Source of the DNA: Dolomedes plantarius | Taxonomy: Eukaryota; Arthropoda; Arachnida; Araneae; Dolomedidae | Direction: 5' to 3' | DNA: 64,000 nucleotides | Assembly (NCBI GenBank): GCA_907164885.2 | Contig: OU015499.1 | Coordinates: forward strand, 150,957,806 to 151,021,805 | Shown here: in pieces, positions 1 through 10,679 of the stretch | Numbering within the stretch: position 1 is the stretch's first letter | How the letters are laid out: each line of letters begins with the position of its first letter | Notes under the pieces: generated by a model | Databases searched by the model: none | What the model saw: only the letters and a program-made list of their open reading frames with translations | What the model was told of the DNA's origin: nothing | Position numbers and translations under genes: made by a program

Positions 1-47
1 GATATCTCTTGTCTTTCTTGGTGTTGCAATTTGCGTGGCCAGCAGTG
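1..47 (+). mobile_element. 3' terminus of a Tc1-like element (truncated by window edge)
   Basis: These 47 bases match the last bases of the complete Tc1-like copy that ends at 12912, ending in the inverted-repeat tip GGCCAGCAGTG followed by the TA target dinucleotide. The rest of the element lies left of the window, so its coding state is unknown. Confidence 0.85.
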
Positions 48-600
48 TATATAGAAAAGGGCTTATTAACAGTTTATTATAAAAATTTCAGGTATGAATC
101 AGTTAAATATTAGAAGCACATTCAGAAAGGAGCAAGAAAGCCCAAGTAAACAACCGAATTGTTATAAACAAATTATTCAAATAAATAATTAAGTAATTAT
201 TCACTCGATTAATTTACATTTTATTTAATTATTAATATTAATTACGAATTAATTTGAATTCATAAGATACATCCATTATATAACCCATATAAACATTGAG
301 ATTGACTACATAAATTATAAATTTTATATCTAGTAGTTATATATAGCAGCAATTATAAATTTTATAGTTTTTTTTATTATTTCATTTTTTAATGTAAGCA
401 AGTATTTAGAGAAATTAAGTGAGCATGTACAAAGAGAATAATTTAATTGTAAATTAAATAATTTTATCTTTCCCTCTTCCTTAGCACCTACGAAATTGTT
501 TTTTGTTGTTCCTGCAATACGGTCCCAAGTCTTCACCGCCATCACAAACTTCATATGTTGACACCACCGGGAATCGAACTCACATCCACACCTGTTCCAA
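48..600. other. AT-rich stretch, no gene; B-box-like motif
   Basis: I see no supported gene. On the minus strand around 560-580 the sequence GAGTTCGATTCCC resembles a tRNA B box, and the segment up to the LINE target site may be a tRNA-derived SINE piece. No matching A box or acceptor stem was found, so this is not called a tRNA. Confidence 0.4.
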
Positions 601-1354
601 ACGCTATTCGAAAAGCGTAAGCTTATCGTCGTCCCACCTAGAAGGCATCCAACTCAGATTTTATGAAGACCGGCAGCCGCGAGGGAGCACATCCCAAGCT
701 CCGACACTCAGCTACATATGCAACTTTACCGAGTCACTCCACTGGCCAACCGCCTGCAGAACGACTTTTCGCTACATCACAACACAGACTTTATTAAATG
801 TTGCAAAAAGCAAACAGCAAAAAACATACATCGAAAAATAGTCTATGGCAATTGGACATGTTCGTCCATGAGCCTTTTAACGATTTTGTTTACTACTTTG
901 CAAAAGTAGTAATCGTTATATAGTTTGTACTTTGTCCATTGACTTGCATTCCCTGGCAGGTCGGCCCGCAGGTCAGCAAAGTTTATGCAGTCGAATAGAC
1001 AGTGCTCGACTGTCTGGATCTCGCCACAACTGCATCTGTCCGACTTCCCGAAGAATTTGGCCTGATACTGGCCAAAGCTGCCGTGCCCAGTAATCACCTG
1101 GTTCCTCAGGAAGTCACATTGGACTCTATCCAAGCTGACCTTCTGGAATATCTCCTGCGTCCGCCTGCCTTTGGTGGACTCATTCCACCTTTCTTGCCAG
1201 ATTTTTAAGGCATCTTTCATAAGAATGCCTTTAAGCTGGTTCTTGGTCAGCTTATAGTCATTAGTAATGGTGGGAAGCTGAGTCGCTCTTTTGGCGATCT
1301 CATCCACCTCTTCATTGTTGCTATTACCGGCATGGGCTTGACGCTATTCGAAAA
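601..1354 (-). mobile_element. 5'-truncated non-LTR retrotransposon with 14-bp target duplication
   Basis: A perfect 14-bp direct repeat (ACGCTATTCGAAAA) lies at 601-614 and 1341-1354. Between them is the minus-strand 3' end of a LINE: the tail of its ORF2 and about 225 bases of 3' UTR. A 14-bp duplication around a 5'-truncated copy is what target-primed reverse transcription leaves. The 3' end carries no clear poly(A). Clade is inferred only from the ORF tail (I/Jockey/R1-like). Confidence 0.75.
843..1340 (-). pseudogene. C-terminal end of LINE ORF2 (RNase H tail plus zinc-knuckle-like region)
   Basis: Reading right to left, the frame opens with AHAGNSNNEEVDEIAKRA, which matches the last RNase H motif of I/Jockey-type ORF2 proteins. 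About 150 residues follow, with a C-x-C-x7-H-x4-C cluster (CSCGEIQTVEHCLFDC) typical of the region after RNase H. The frame is open to its stop near 843. Reverse transcriptase and endonuclease domains are absent because the copy is 5'-truncated, so it cannot be functional. Confidence 0.75.
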
Positions 1355-1375
1355 AAAATAAAAAAAAGTGTCCGA

Positions 1376-1620
1376 ATGATTGGCCATCCCTTTGCGTGTC
1401 TGGAAGCCACCGAGGCAGTTATACACAGACAGTTAGGCCCGTCGCAAATTCAACCCAAAGCACGCAGCGTGGGGGAATCTGTGAAACATAGTTTTGACCG
1501 ATGCACATCAAAATTGAGCCCAGCCCAACCCACGCGTGGGAAGGTCTGTGATCGTCGCGCATATTTCGTGGGCGGTGGGTCAGATTTGGATAGACGATAG
1601 CAACGCCCCCTGGCTGGCAA
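1376..1620. repeat. GC-rich dispersed repeat, inverted relative to 2636-2762
   Basis: The stretch around 1436-1530 is similar, in reverse complement, to 2636-2762; both carry GTGCTTTGGG followed by a (T)CAATTTGCG-like motif and a GCGTGGG run. The left edge (CCATCCCTTTGCG...GTCTGGAAGCC) also resembles 4386-4415. This suggests a SINE or MITE family, but no termini were found. Confidence 0.4.
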
Positions 1621-1895
1621 AACATTCGGAGCATCGTGAACTTGCTCACAAAGCTGTTATTTACCATTATGTTATACAGATTTTTATTATTTGTCGTTTT
1701 TATAAACGAATTGTAGTAAATACAGAACACATTTTAGAATTTCGTGTAATCTTGCGATTTTATAATTATCGATACATACTTATGATAGCTTTATGGTTTC
1801 CAGAAATATTAATTTTCTAAATTTATAATTTGATTTGATCAAAGTTGTACGAATTTGAATTTTGATTTTATTTAATTGCATTGTTTATCTAGTAT

Positions 1896-2325
1896 AAAAA
1901 TAATTACAAGATAAAAAGAACTTTTTATATACCATGTTTTTAAATTTTCGGTTGAATCATATAAATTTGACAATTCTATGTATTAATAAATACTTTTTAA
2001 AAATTTTTTTGATGAATTATTACATCAACTTGAAGAAAATGAAGTTAGTTGGAAGTTAACTTGCGTTTAACTTTTCGTTCCCGTCCCGGCCGATAGATTT
2101 CTGCACCAGTCTACAAAACAAAATTAACTGAAAATTAATTTAAATCTGCGTAGAGATGGCTAAAAGTATTAAAATAATGCATTGTCATCGTGTTCTGAGC
2201 TATTCTAAAAGTTTCAAATGTCTAGCTAGTCGGGAAGTTAGTTAGAAATCGATGGCAAAATTTGTACTGGACAAACACACACACACACACAAACAAACAA
2301 AAAAGCGAGTTAATAAAAACATGGT
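1896..2325 (+). repeat. Dispersed repeat R1, copy 1 (LINE 3' end-like)
   Basis: About 430 bases here are repeated, diverged, at 52835-53263. Both copies share a CGTTCCCGTCCCGGCCG block and end in a CA-rich tract with AAAGCGAGTTAA. A unit ending in a short simple repeat and no inverted ends suggests the 3' part of a LINE such as an RTE-type element, but no coding sequence was seen. Function and class are uncertain. Confidence 0.6.
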
Positions 2326-2763
2326 TATAAGGATTTATACTAGATATCAAAGTTACATATTCTTTGAATAAATCTATGGTTTAATGCTTTTTAAATTATG
2401 TCAACATTAGTTTGTCTTGTACATTAAACTATTGTTCAGAAGTATGCATCAATAATTTAAAAATTATTGATACATGCATGTATGACTATTTAAACTCCCC
2501 TTGGATATTTCTGCCAGCTAAATATGCATTTCTTTTACTTCCCCCCCCCCTCGTAACTATAGAATATAATAATATTAGTTCTTCATTCTCTGATTCCGAT
2601 TCTAAATTCATGAATAGTTCAACCTCCGACGTCATCGTGCTAGGCTGGCGGGAATGCGTGTGCTGGGCTCAATTTGCAGTGCCTCGACCCAGCCCAGGCG
2701 CGTGGGAGGTGGGGCATGTGCGTGGGCTGTGCGTGCTTTGGGCTCAATTTGCGGCGGGCCTTA

Positions 2764-2843
2764 GGGCCTGTTCACATAGGAGTCCGTTGCGTTCATTAAG
2801 GAAAAGATGACGTTGAGACGAAAATAAACCAATCATAGGCGTT
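2764..2843 (+). mobile_element. One arm of a PIF/Harbinger-type MITE
   Basis: The sequence starts GGGCCTGTTCACATAGG after TTA and matches the left ~80-bp arm of the complete MITEs at 8795 and 9331. The right arm is missing; an LTR-like block begins where it should continue. Confidence 0.75.
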
Positions 2844-3339
2844 GTAACGTCCTCGGTGGAAAAAGAAGACACACGAGAGACAATTTTGTAACACAGAGCT
2901 TGTATTAAACCAATAAAACTGTACACTATGTACAAGACAGAGAGTCAAGGCTCCTCTGCATATGAGAGGTTCTATAGGAACCAATATATCGTTTACAATA
3001 GCAGATGTATCTCTCCACTTGTAAAAACGGGAGCCAAGAGAGGAATTTTCAGGCCTTCGGTCCGCACAGCGCCCTATCGGCCCTGCTTGTCGACGGACAG
3101 ATGCGAGGCTCAAAATCAGCTACCTCTCTCCGTGCTTCCCCAAAAATCTCTGCGTCTCCTTTTCAGCCAGCTGGCCGGCGTGAGGGGGTTTGCAGAAGCC
3201 ACCCCCGATCGTTTCTTGGAAACGGGAAGAATTCGCAAAGGGATGGGCTTTTGCTTGGGTGGCCTTTTTCCCCCGAGACGCCGTGTACACAATACTTATC
3301 TCCGATTATTACACCACTTTACGCATGGGGGCTGTGACA
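2843..3339 (-). mobile_element. Possible solo LTR
   Basis: Read on the minus strand the block starts TGTCACAGCCCCC and ends GAGGACGTTACA, giving TG...CA ends with short inverted tips (TGTCAC/TAACA-like), a length near 500 bases, and a pyrimidine-rich end typical of LTRs. No matching flanking duplication, primer-binding site or second LTR was seen, so this is tentative. Plus-strand open frames here are not recognisable proteins. Confidence 0.35.
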
Positions 3340-4604
3340 TTGTCTCCATTACTCCACGAAATTTGTAATTATATAAGTATGTGATGCCCCATTCCTACAC
3401 CTCAATATGTCATCTATCGGCGAACTGTTGACCTGGGCGGTCTCATAAACTCTAGGATAAGAGGCCATAAAGTTCTTGTAATGTGCGGTTCTGACGTTAT
3501 AGAACGCATAAATCCCAGAGTGGTTCGAGGGCTTTTGAGATTTTTGACACTATAGTGACATTTAGCATCCCATAAACTTTGAACACTTCAAACGCCGGAG
3601 AAAGCCTTTGAATTCGCCGACAGTATAAAAGAAGACCCCCCCAATAGTCCACGGGGAGAGATCTGTTTTTGAGTGTGAGAGAGACGCTCTCCTGGTCCAA
3701 GAGGCCTTCTGTAGGCCAGCGCTGTCGGTGAACCCGAAGCCGTCCTGACTATCTAACTGTATGAATTCTAACTCGCTTTACATACTTGCTTTAACTGTTG
3801 TAGTTGTAGTATGTTTAACGTATCGTGGTAAAGTAATTGAAACGAAAGGCTTGTCGTATTATTGACTACGGTACAGGGCGATCAGAGCTCCTCACACTTC
3901 ACTAAAAGGAGTAATCCACCACCCAGCAGGAAAAAATCACACCGGTGACAGCGTTAAAAGTGTTTTTGAAATGTTTTAGGCTCTTCGGTTGATGAATAGT
4001 CAAATTTTTCACATATAAAATATCGTGTTCTGTAATTATCCATGAAAACGGAGCCGTCATAGATTCGAATTTTCTAAAAGCGACCCGAAAAAAAATGTAA
4101 GCATCCGGACGATTCGACATCCCCTTGACGCCTAACGCACTTTCAATATATTCAATTCTCAGCAGAAAAGAACACTGATTTCCAATGCCAATGTCAGGTG
4201 TATTTATAGACTTCCAAAACGCCCCCTATCGGCCGGCCAGATAGAAATTTCCACTGGCTTCTAGAAATGTCTAGAAGGCTGGCGACCATTTGGCGCCCTG
4301 TCACCAAATTTGGCGAAATATTGCCAAATTTGGCGATATAAGTCACCAAATCCATCGCCAATTTGGCGAGATTACCATAGACTTACCATCCCCTTGACTG
4401 TCTGGAAGTAGCCGAGACCCGGTGTACATAAATACCGGGTGCCCGCTTTTTCGCTTATCCGTCAGTACGGTAACGTAATAGATTGGAATATTCCGCGTTT
4501 TCTAAACGCGATTCGAAAACTCTAAACTCCACATTAGCCCCCCACGCTTTCGCGTAACAGCAAGAGAAAGATAACAGGTCGCGCCATATCAATCCCGCCA
4601 GCAC
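3340..4604. other. Unassigned repeat-like region without a supported gene
   Basis: No protein is recognisable. The block 3380-3896 has TGTGA...TCACA ends and an internal TATA-like TATAAAAG (about 3624), so it could be another LTR, but no target duplication was found. Around 4283-4372 a CCAAATTTGGCG-type motif recurs several times in both orientations, and 4416-4440 can form an ACCCGGT/ACCGGGT stem. Confidence 0.3.
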
Positions 4605-4731
4605 TAAGGCCGGGCGCAAGTTGAGACGCAGCTTGGTGAGGTGAGGCGACGCTGGGTGAAACAGGGAAGCAGGATTCAATGAACTGCGCGCAGGGAGAGC
4701 GAAAGTTGGGAGGCAGTTCCGTCTCAGCTGC

Positions 4732-5171
4732 GTGCCAGTGAGGGTGTTTAACAAAATGTGCGCGATGGCAATGTATATACAATCATTACTAAGTTCGGAA
4801 TCTGATTCCGATGAACTCGAAGACCAAGTAATTTTAACATTACTTCGTGAAAAGCTTCCAAAAAGCAATTATCTGAAGAAAAGAAAGACGTTTTTCGTTC
4901 ACCTTTTGAATGTAAAGTAAGCACTGTTGTGAAAATTGTAAAAGCATCTTGCGTACTGCACAACTATTTGAGAAATTCTGCAGTAGTGCAAACTGGAGGT
5001 GATATCCCCGAACAGGATTTGCCACAGTTCCAATTACGTCCACTGCATCAAACCAATGCACGAAGTGGATCTCAAGCGTTTTGGATTCGTAAAAAGTTCA
5101 CGGAGTACTTTAATTCACCCGGAGGTTCAGTTCCTTGGCAGAGAGATTGCGTGTTAAATGGAAAGTACTGA
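4732..5171 (+). pseudogene. Harbinger transposase, internally deleted and frameshifted
   Basis: Frame 1 (4732-4920) gives an acidic N-terminal piece with SSESDSDELEDQ. From about 4886 frame 3 continues with PFECKVSTVVKIVKASC, VLHNYLRN and WIRKKFTEYFNSPGGSVPWQ to a TGA at 5169-5171. The VKA-C-VLHN block and the FTEYFN...G-S-PWQ ending are hallmarks of the C-terminus of DDE_Tnp_4/HARBI1-type nucleases. The central catalytic region between the two parts is missing and the junction is out of frame. The family normally has about 350-400 residues; here about 140 remain. Product inactive by inference. Confidence 0.75.
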
Positions 5172-5711
5172 GAATGTATTGTAATTAGAATATAAAAAAT
5201 TAATCTTTAAAGCATAATACATTTATAATTTTTAATAAATATAATACTTTTTAAGCTTATTTTTTAATGTTGTAACACCTTTTCTTTTCTCAATCATTTA
5301 TATTTAAATTAAAGTTACTTTTCAAATTCTGGTTAGATACTAAGTTTATTTCGGAAAAATTTTAATACCTACCTCCGAACGGAAAAGCATGTTAAAGGGG
5401 AACGTAACTAATTGGTAGTTCCTCGTAAATAAAATCATTCCGACAAAATGACACACATCTGTATAGAAAATATACAAATATACCTACAAAGCAGTTTTGT
5501 TTTCGCCGAAAATCTGCTGTACATAAAATGTTATCTAAAACAAATGAAGGGTGCAGCGGAAATCGCCAATAGTCCAAAAAAAAAAATAAATTTACACGAA
5601 AATAAATTGAATACATTGTAAGTAAACTAATTCAAGAAACACTTTTGATTGAAAAAAACAACCGTTTTCCCATGTACCCTTCAAATAAATTTATCTTAAT
5701 TAATTAAAAAA

Positions 5712-5858
5712 TTATAAAAACTTACCACATTTTATTCCAATTTTTTGGGCTATTTCTTCCCAAAGCAGCAATTTTAATTTGACTTTTAAATAGTCAGCAT
5801 GTGACGTGTCGTATAATATTTTTCTCCCTCGAACTGCCTCAATTAATTGTTCCTCCAT
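5712..5858 (-). CDS. MADF-domain DNA-binding protein, first exon (Harbinger accessory gene)
   Basis: From ATG at 5858 (reading left) the frame gives MEEQLIEAVRGRKILYD, then TSHADYLKVKLKLLLWEEIA and QKIGIKCGK before a stop at 5714-5712. This matches the start of a MADF domain (LI-x-V-x6-LYD, then Y...K...W-EIA). After KC the DNA reads G|GTAAGT, a strong splice donor at about 5725, so translation probably leaves the frame there rather than reaching the stop. In autonomous Harbinger elements the Myb/MADF protein partners the transposase for DNA binding and nuclear import. A second exon was not identified between here and the convergent transposase, so the gene is probably broken. Confidence 0.65.
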   Translation of the reverse strand: MEEQLIEAVRGRKILYDTSHADYLKVKLKLLLWEEIAQKIGIKCGKFL

Positions 5859-6084
5859 CGTAGACTTCGATTTCAGCACAAATTTTCACTCGCAGGTCGT
5901 AGTCACTAGTGACAATCTGCGCACGACCACAAACCTCCGCAGCTCACGGGCGCTCTCAAGCTGTGTCACCGGACCCTGCGTTCCAACATCCGGTGTAGTA
6001 TTCACTTCTTTGTTTCACAGAATCTCACGGTGAGTCACCCCACCCCACCTCACCCAGCTGCGTCTCAACTTGCGCTCGGCCTAA

Positions 6085-7921
6085 GTCCGGAGGACGAGCG
6101 CAATGACTAATTTGCCACCAAGTCGGAATTAAACAAAATTAAAAGTTAAACCTCACAAAAAGGGGATAGCAAAGGGAAAAATAAAAGAGGGAAGAAAGGC
6201 GTCCCCGCTGAACCGTCCGACTTTTTTTTTTCTCTCTCTCTTTTTTTTTATTATTTTATTTTTATTTATTTTTTATTTTTTTTAAACTGTAAAGATCAAT
6301 AATTAAAATACAAATACATTCACATTTTCAGAGAATACACAGGTGATCCCGGACTATTAGAAATACATGACAATTCGGTTTGAATTGAGAAAAAACAATA
6401 ACAAAAAATAACCACGGCTCAGAGAGAAAATGTTGAATTACATGAATTAAAAGTTACAAAGCACGAATTACAAATTGTTACAAGCTACAGTTTACAGATT
6501 ACATTAAATTATATATTCCAAATTACAATAACAAATTTTACAAATAAGTCAACTGCATCGGTTGATTCCTAGCGCATGAGTAGTACATATAAGACGACAC
6601 CACAGTCACTTACAGTTACAATATTAAGTGGAATAGTAATTTCATATAAATACTAACAATGCACTAATAATCAACACATTAACCATATATTAATTAAACA
6701 ATACAATAAATACAACACAAAGTACTCAACGAACTACGTAGACCATAAACTAGAATTCAATACATTTTAACCATAATCCTAGACATTAGCCATTAATTGC
6801 TAAAACCCATAAAGCATTGCTGAAACGAAAAGAAAAACAAGCTTTTCGATTCAATTAAAGATTTTTTTTATTGTTACCACAACAATTATTTAAACATATT
6901 GTTTTTGATAAATTAGCGCACTTTAGCACTTTACAAGAATGGAATTCCTTAATTCACCATTCAGATACGAACCCGGAACCTCACAACCCGAACCACAGAA
7001 AGTCAAGACTTTAACCAGTGAAATTTAGAAAAGCACCCCAAATTTTTAATGCGTAAATTTTTGCTATGTAATAAAACAATAATTACCCAGACCATATATT
7101 TGGTATGCATGAAAATGAAAAAAAAAATAATAATAATAATTTTTCCTTTCCAAAATACACAGACAAAACAAACAATTTTAGGTACCAGTTGAATTAATAT
7201 AAGCTAGCAACAAATCCTAGCTCAGAGATAGGAGCCAGCCGGCAGATAATGTAACTGTTGACATATAAACCACCACCGTGAATCCAGAGATTCAGAGTAC
7301 CCGTGTTGAGCTCCAACCCAAGTCTACCAACCTCAAGCCAGCGGTAAGTAACTTTATTACCATTAAGTTAATTGAATTGTATAAAAACCTCAATATGTGT
7401 TAAAAGGTAACGCGTAGATTAGCTAGTACAAGGGAATAATCCAGTTATTAGCCACATAAGCTTGAAGCCCACACAAATATGGCGGCCTCCATACCAACTA
7501 AAAGTAAACAAAGTAAAAGTAGACAAAAGTAAGTAACCCGATATTGTTAATAACAATTTAAATAACACTAATAGTTTGCACATGTTTAAATTTATTCTTT
7601 CCCTATAACAACAAAACCGTAGAAGAGACTACCAAAACAAATTTCACTTTAACTCAACAGAGTAAAAAAAAAAAAAAAGTAATGCGAAAAGCAAGAAGTT
7701 AGTCGAGTATGAGGTCTAAGTACACTGGAAGCCTAAAGCAAGATGTCGACGTCCATTGCTTTCAAGAGCTATGCCCTAAAAAAGTTAAAACCCAACATAA
7801 TTTTTTAATATTCATACTTCTTAGTATAAATGGTTACATTAAAAGTGAATACATAACCATTAATAAACATGGGAGGTTTAAACAACAATAACCAGGTACA
7901 ATTAATGTTTTAATTTAACGC

Positions 7922-7923
<2 letters not shown>
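6085..7923. other. AT-rich intergenic stretch, no gene
   Basis: It contains a pyrimidine tract (T-rich with CTCTCT, 6222-6290), long A-rich runs and no supportable coding sequence. Short frames such as 7709-7891 lack recognisable domains. Around 7210-7350 the sequence is slightly richer in GC but gives no protein. Confidence 0.5.

Positions 7924-7957
<34 letters not shown>
7924..7957. repeat. (TA)n microsatellite
   Basis: Uninterrupted AT dinucleotides that provide the TA target immediately before the Tc1-like element. Confidence 0.95.
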
Positions 7958-7960
<3 letters not shown>

Positions 7961-8720
7961 TGCTGGCCACTGTAAATGCAACACCCTGAAGGAAACATGC
8001 AAATAACATGAAATTTACAACATGCATTAGCGGAGGTGAGATATGCAAATGATTAGAATTTCAGCGCAGACGTACATCACGCGCGCCTGTGGCGCCACTT
8101 CAAAGCACTATTTAAGGCTTGGAGATTTCGACGATTTCAAGTTCGGCAATTGTGTTTTTCTTGTGGTTTTTTCAAAAAAACGATCAATTATGCCTCGTCG
8201 AAAACAGCGATCATCTTTTGATCAAGTATCCGAGTTCGACAGAGGAAGGATAGTGGCCTACCGAGATTGTGGATTATCTTTCAGGGAAATCGGTAGTCGT
8301 GTTGGACGAAACCAAACAACTGTAATGCGGATATGTGATCGTTGGATGCAGGAGGGTACGACGGACCGGCGTGTTCGATCGCATCCACCTCAGCGCACCA
8401 CTTCACGTGATGACAGGCAAATTGTGCGCATGGCAGTAACGGATCGCTCAGTCACATCACGAACCATAGCACAGCACATGCAGTCTGTAACGCATCATCC
8501 AGTGTCTGCGCGTACCATTCGACGCCGTTTACAGCAGAGTGGTCTGTCCGCAAGACGTCCATTGCCTTGTCTACCCTTGACGCAGAACCACAGACGTCTC
8601 CGCCGCCAATGGTGCGATGACAGAAGGATGTGGACGCCAGAATGGAATGAAATTGTCTTTACTGACGAGTCATACTTCTGTCTGCAACACCACGATGGTC
8701 GCATTCGAGTCTGGAGACAC
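7958..8720 (+). mobile_element. Tc1-like element, copy 1, 3'-truncated
   Basis: Starts CACTGCTGGCCAC after TA and stays highly similar to the complete copy at 11513-12912 until about 8720, where homology stops inside the transposase gene (after a CTGGAGACAC match). The 3' half and right terminal repeat are missing, replaced by the tandem repeat at 8741. Confidence 0.9.
8190..8720 (+). pseudogene. Tc1-like transposase, N-terminal half
   Basis: Starts at MPRRKQRSSFDQVSEFDRG, with the two helix-turn-helix regions (about residues 10-110) and the first catalytic Asp in VFTDESYF. Unlike the 11739 copy it has GAG, not TAG, at codon 55. Homology ends about 15 residues after this Asp, and the remaining frame to 8780 is foreign sequence. 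The second Asp and the Glu of the DDE triad are absent, so no activity is expected. Confidence 0.9.
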
Positions 8721-8794
8721 CGTCACGTGTCGACGCTCGGTCACGTGTGCCTTCAGTCTCGGTCACGCCTACCGTTCTAGCCGATTCCGAATTA

Positions 8795-8985
8795 GGGCCT
8801 GTTCGCATAGGAGTCCGTTGCGTTGCGTTAAGGAAAAGATGACGTTGAGACGAAAATAAACCAATCATAGGCGTCAAAAATTTCATTGCTAATCGTTTGG
8901 AAGCCTATGATTGGTTTATTTTCGTCTCAACGTCATCTTTTCCTTAACGCAACGCAATGCAACGGACTTCTATGTGAACAGGCCC
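8795..8985. mobile_element. PIF/Harbinger-type MITE, copy 1
   Basis: A 191-bp element whose two ~80-bp arms are inverted copies starting GGGCCTGTTCGCATAGG and ending in AGGCCC. It is preceded by TTA and followed by TTT. The arms would form a long hairpin, with only about 25 bases between them. It has no coding capacity. Confidence 0.85.
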
Positions 8986-9330
8986 TTTTGCTCGGCCCAG
9001 TGTGCCTTCAGAAACCCGAAAGTTTACCGTTCGAGCCGATTCCGATTGACGTCATGTCAGCGTATGACGTCATAACCGCCGAACACCTTATTAATCTGCT
9101 TCCTTCAGCCTTTTTTTAATCATAGACAGTTACGCTCGGCCAAATGCGCCTTCAGAATCCCAAAAATTCACCATTCGATTCGGTTCCGAACGTTTCGACG
9201 TGTGACGTCATAACCGCTGAACACTCTATGGAAGTCTTTATTTTCGATTTTTTAATTCATAGACAGTTACGCTCGGTCACGTGTGCCTTCAGTCTCGGTC
9301 ACGCCTACCGTTCTAGCCGATTCCGAATTA

Positions 9331-9516
9331 GGGCCTGTTCGCATAGGAGTCCGTTGCGTTGCGTTAAGAAAAAGATGACGTTGAGACGAAAATAAACCAA
9401 TCATAGGCGTTAAAAATTTCATTGCTAATCGTTTGGAAGCCTATGATTGGTTTATTTTAGTCTCAACGTCGTATTTTCCTTAACGCAACGCAACGGACTC
9501 CTATGTGAACAGGCCC
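9331..9516. mobile_element. PIF/Harbinger-type MITE, copy 2
   Basis: 186 bp, with the same long inverted arms as the copy at 8795, flanked on both sides by TTA. The perfect TTA duplication supports assignment to PIF/Harbinger. Confidence 0.88.
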
Positions 9517-9770
9517 TTAGTCGTGAAAGCGGTGGAGTCATGTGTGACTTTTAACTCCCCCGGGTGAACGGACGCTTGACGTCGTCCGCCAGCTTCGCGA
9601 AGCCGGCGATGTCGGCGTGTGACGTCATAACCACCGAACACCTTGTTGAACTGCTTCCTCCAGCTTTTTTTATTGATTGGCAGTTATGCTGGGCCACGTG
9701 TGCCTTTTAGAAACCCGAAAATTCCCTGTTACAGCAGATTCCGAATGACGTCGTATCGATATGTGACTTT

Positions 9771-10504
9771 TCTTCTTTCGGCATATGTGTATAGGGCATG
9801 TACATACATACATATATGCACACATACATACAGAGTTGCAGAGACTGTGAAACAAAATGGATGCTCGTGAGTCAGCCTGGATATCTAGAAGCTCTAATAT
9901 TGCCACACTCTCTATTCTGGTTTTGCCTAATATCTAGAAGCAAACCTTCTTTCTCATATTAAACTGTTCCCCCTATAGCCAATTAAAATAGCTTTAATTA
10001 AATAGCAATTCACTGCTTAGGGCTGCTAAGATTGTATTAATAGGCGACTTATAACTTTCCGAAAAAAAAAAGAATTCTTCATGAGCCTTTCACCGCAGAG
10101 CGATAGAATTGACTTATATATATAAATAACTAACAAAGGGCGTACCCTATATATATAAAAACAACAACCTCGGGCTGAAATGGATATCACCATGCCGGGA
10201 ACAAAAATTTGTGAAATATTGTTTCCGAAGCTCTCCCACCCCCAAATTTATTGAGCTATCGTCTGCTGGTGGAGAGGACATGGCAATAAATCCCTCGCTA
10301 TCGTTTGCAGTCGCCCGATAACTCTCTATCGATGGAGAGAGAAAAAAAAAGGTCGTTTAAAGTCGCGGGTTTTATGCGAGCATGACGTAACTTCCACCAT
10401 CCTCAAGAGAAAAGCTGAGGGTGGAGGAAGGGTAAACGTTCATGTTCTCTCCATTTTGCTTTAAATATACATTAACAAAATCAAGGGTAAACCAGTATAT
10501 ACAT
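9771..10504. other. No gene; short repeats only
   Basis: Contains CATA/CACA-rich tracts (9795-9835), a short TATA run near 10117-10160 and an imperfect stem around 10391-10428 (TTCCACC...TGAGGGTGG). No coding sequence is supported. Confidence 0.45.
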
Positions 10505-10508
10505 ACAT

Positions 10509-10557
<49 letters not shown>

Positions 10558-10642
10558 CTAGCTGAAAACCCGCGCTTCGCTACGGAGTACATTGAAATTA
10601 AATACAACGGTCAATGTATGCAATTAATTCCAAAAAAAAATA

Positions 10643-10679
<37 letters not shown>

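Larger units (their letters stand above)
4608..6081 (+). mobile_element. PIF/Harbinger element with remnants of both genes
   Basis: The 1474-bp element starts GGCCGGGCGCAAGTTGAGAC and ends with the inverted counterpart GTCTCAACTTGCGCTCGGCC. It is flanked on both sides by TAA, the 3-bp TWA-type duplication of PIF/Harbinger. Inside are a transposase remnant on the + strand and a MADF-domain exon on the minus strand, which are the two proteins known for this superfamily. The transposase core is deleted, so the copy is non-autonomous. Confidence 0.85.
8741..9770 (+). repeat. ~140-bp tandem repeat with CRE-like palindromes
   Basis: Diverged units begin with a GCTCGG-CACGTGTGCCTTCAG motif, continue through CCGATTCCGA and GTGTGACGTCATAACC, and end in a T-rich segment plus CATAGACAGTTAC. 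Unit starts are near 8741, 8990, 9136, 9271 and 9685. Two units are interrupted at the same position by a MITE, and the unit-plus-MITE segments 8741-8985 and 9271-9516 are nearly identical, so they probably arose by duplication. No ORF is conserved. Confidence 0.7.

Noticed and set aside
2928..3368. 146-codon + frame
   Set aside because: No domain recognised. It lies within an LTR-like block, and overlapping frames in other phases are equally open.
3380..3896. Second solo LTR with TGTGA...TCACA ends
   Set aside because: The TATA-like box is suggestive, but there is no target duplication, no primer-binding site and no second copy, so it is not listed as an element.
4455..4868. 137-codon minus-strand frame
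   Set aside because: It crosses the Harbinger terminal repeat and target site and is antisense to the transposase start, so it is a chance frame.
8617..8886. Frames 8617-8859 (+) and 8659-8886 (-)
   Set aside because: They run across the junction of the truncated Tc1, the tandem repeat and the MITE; they are artefacts of joined repeats.
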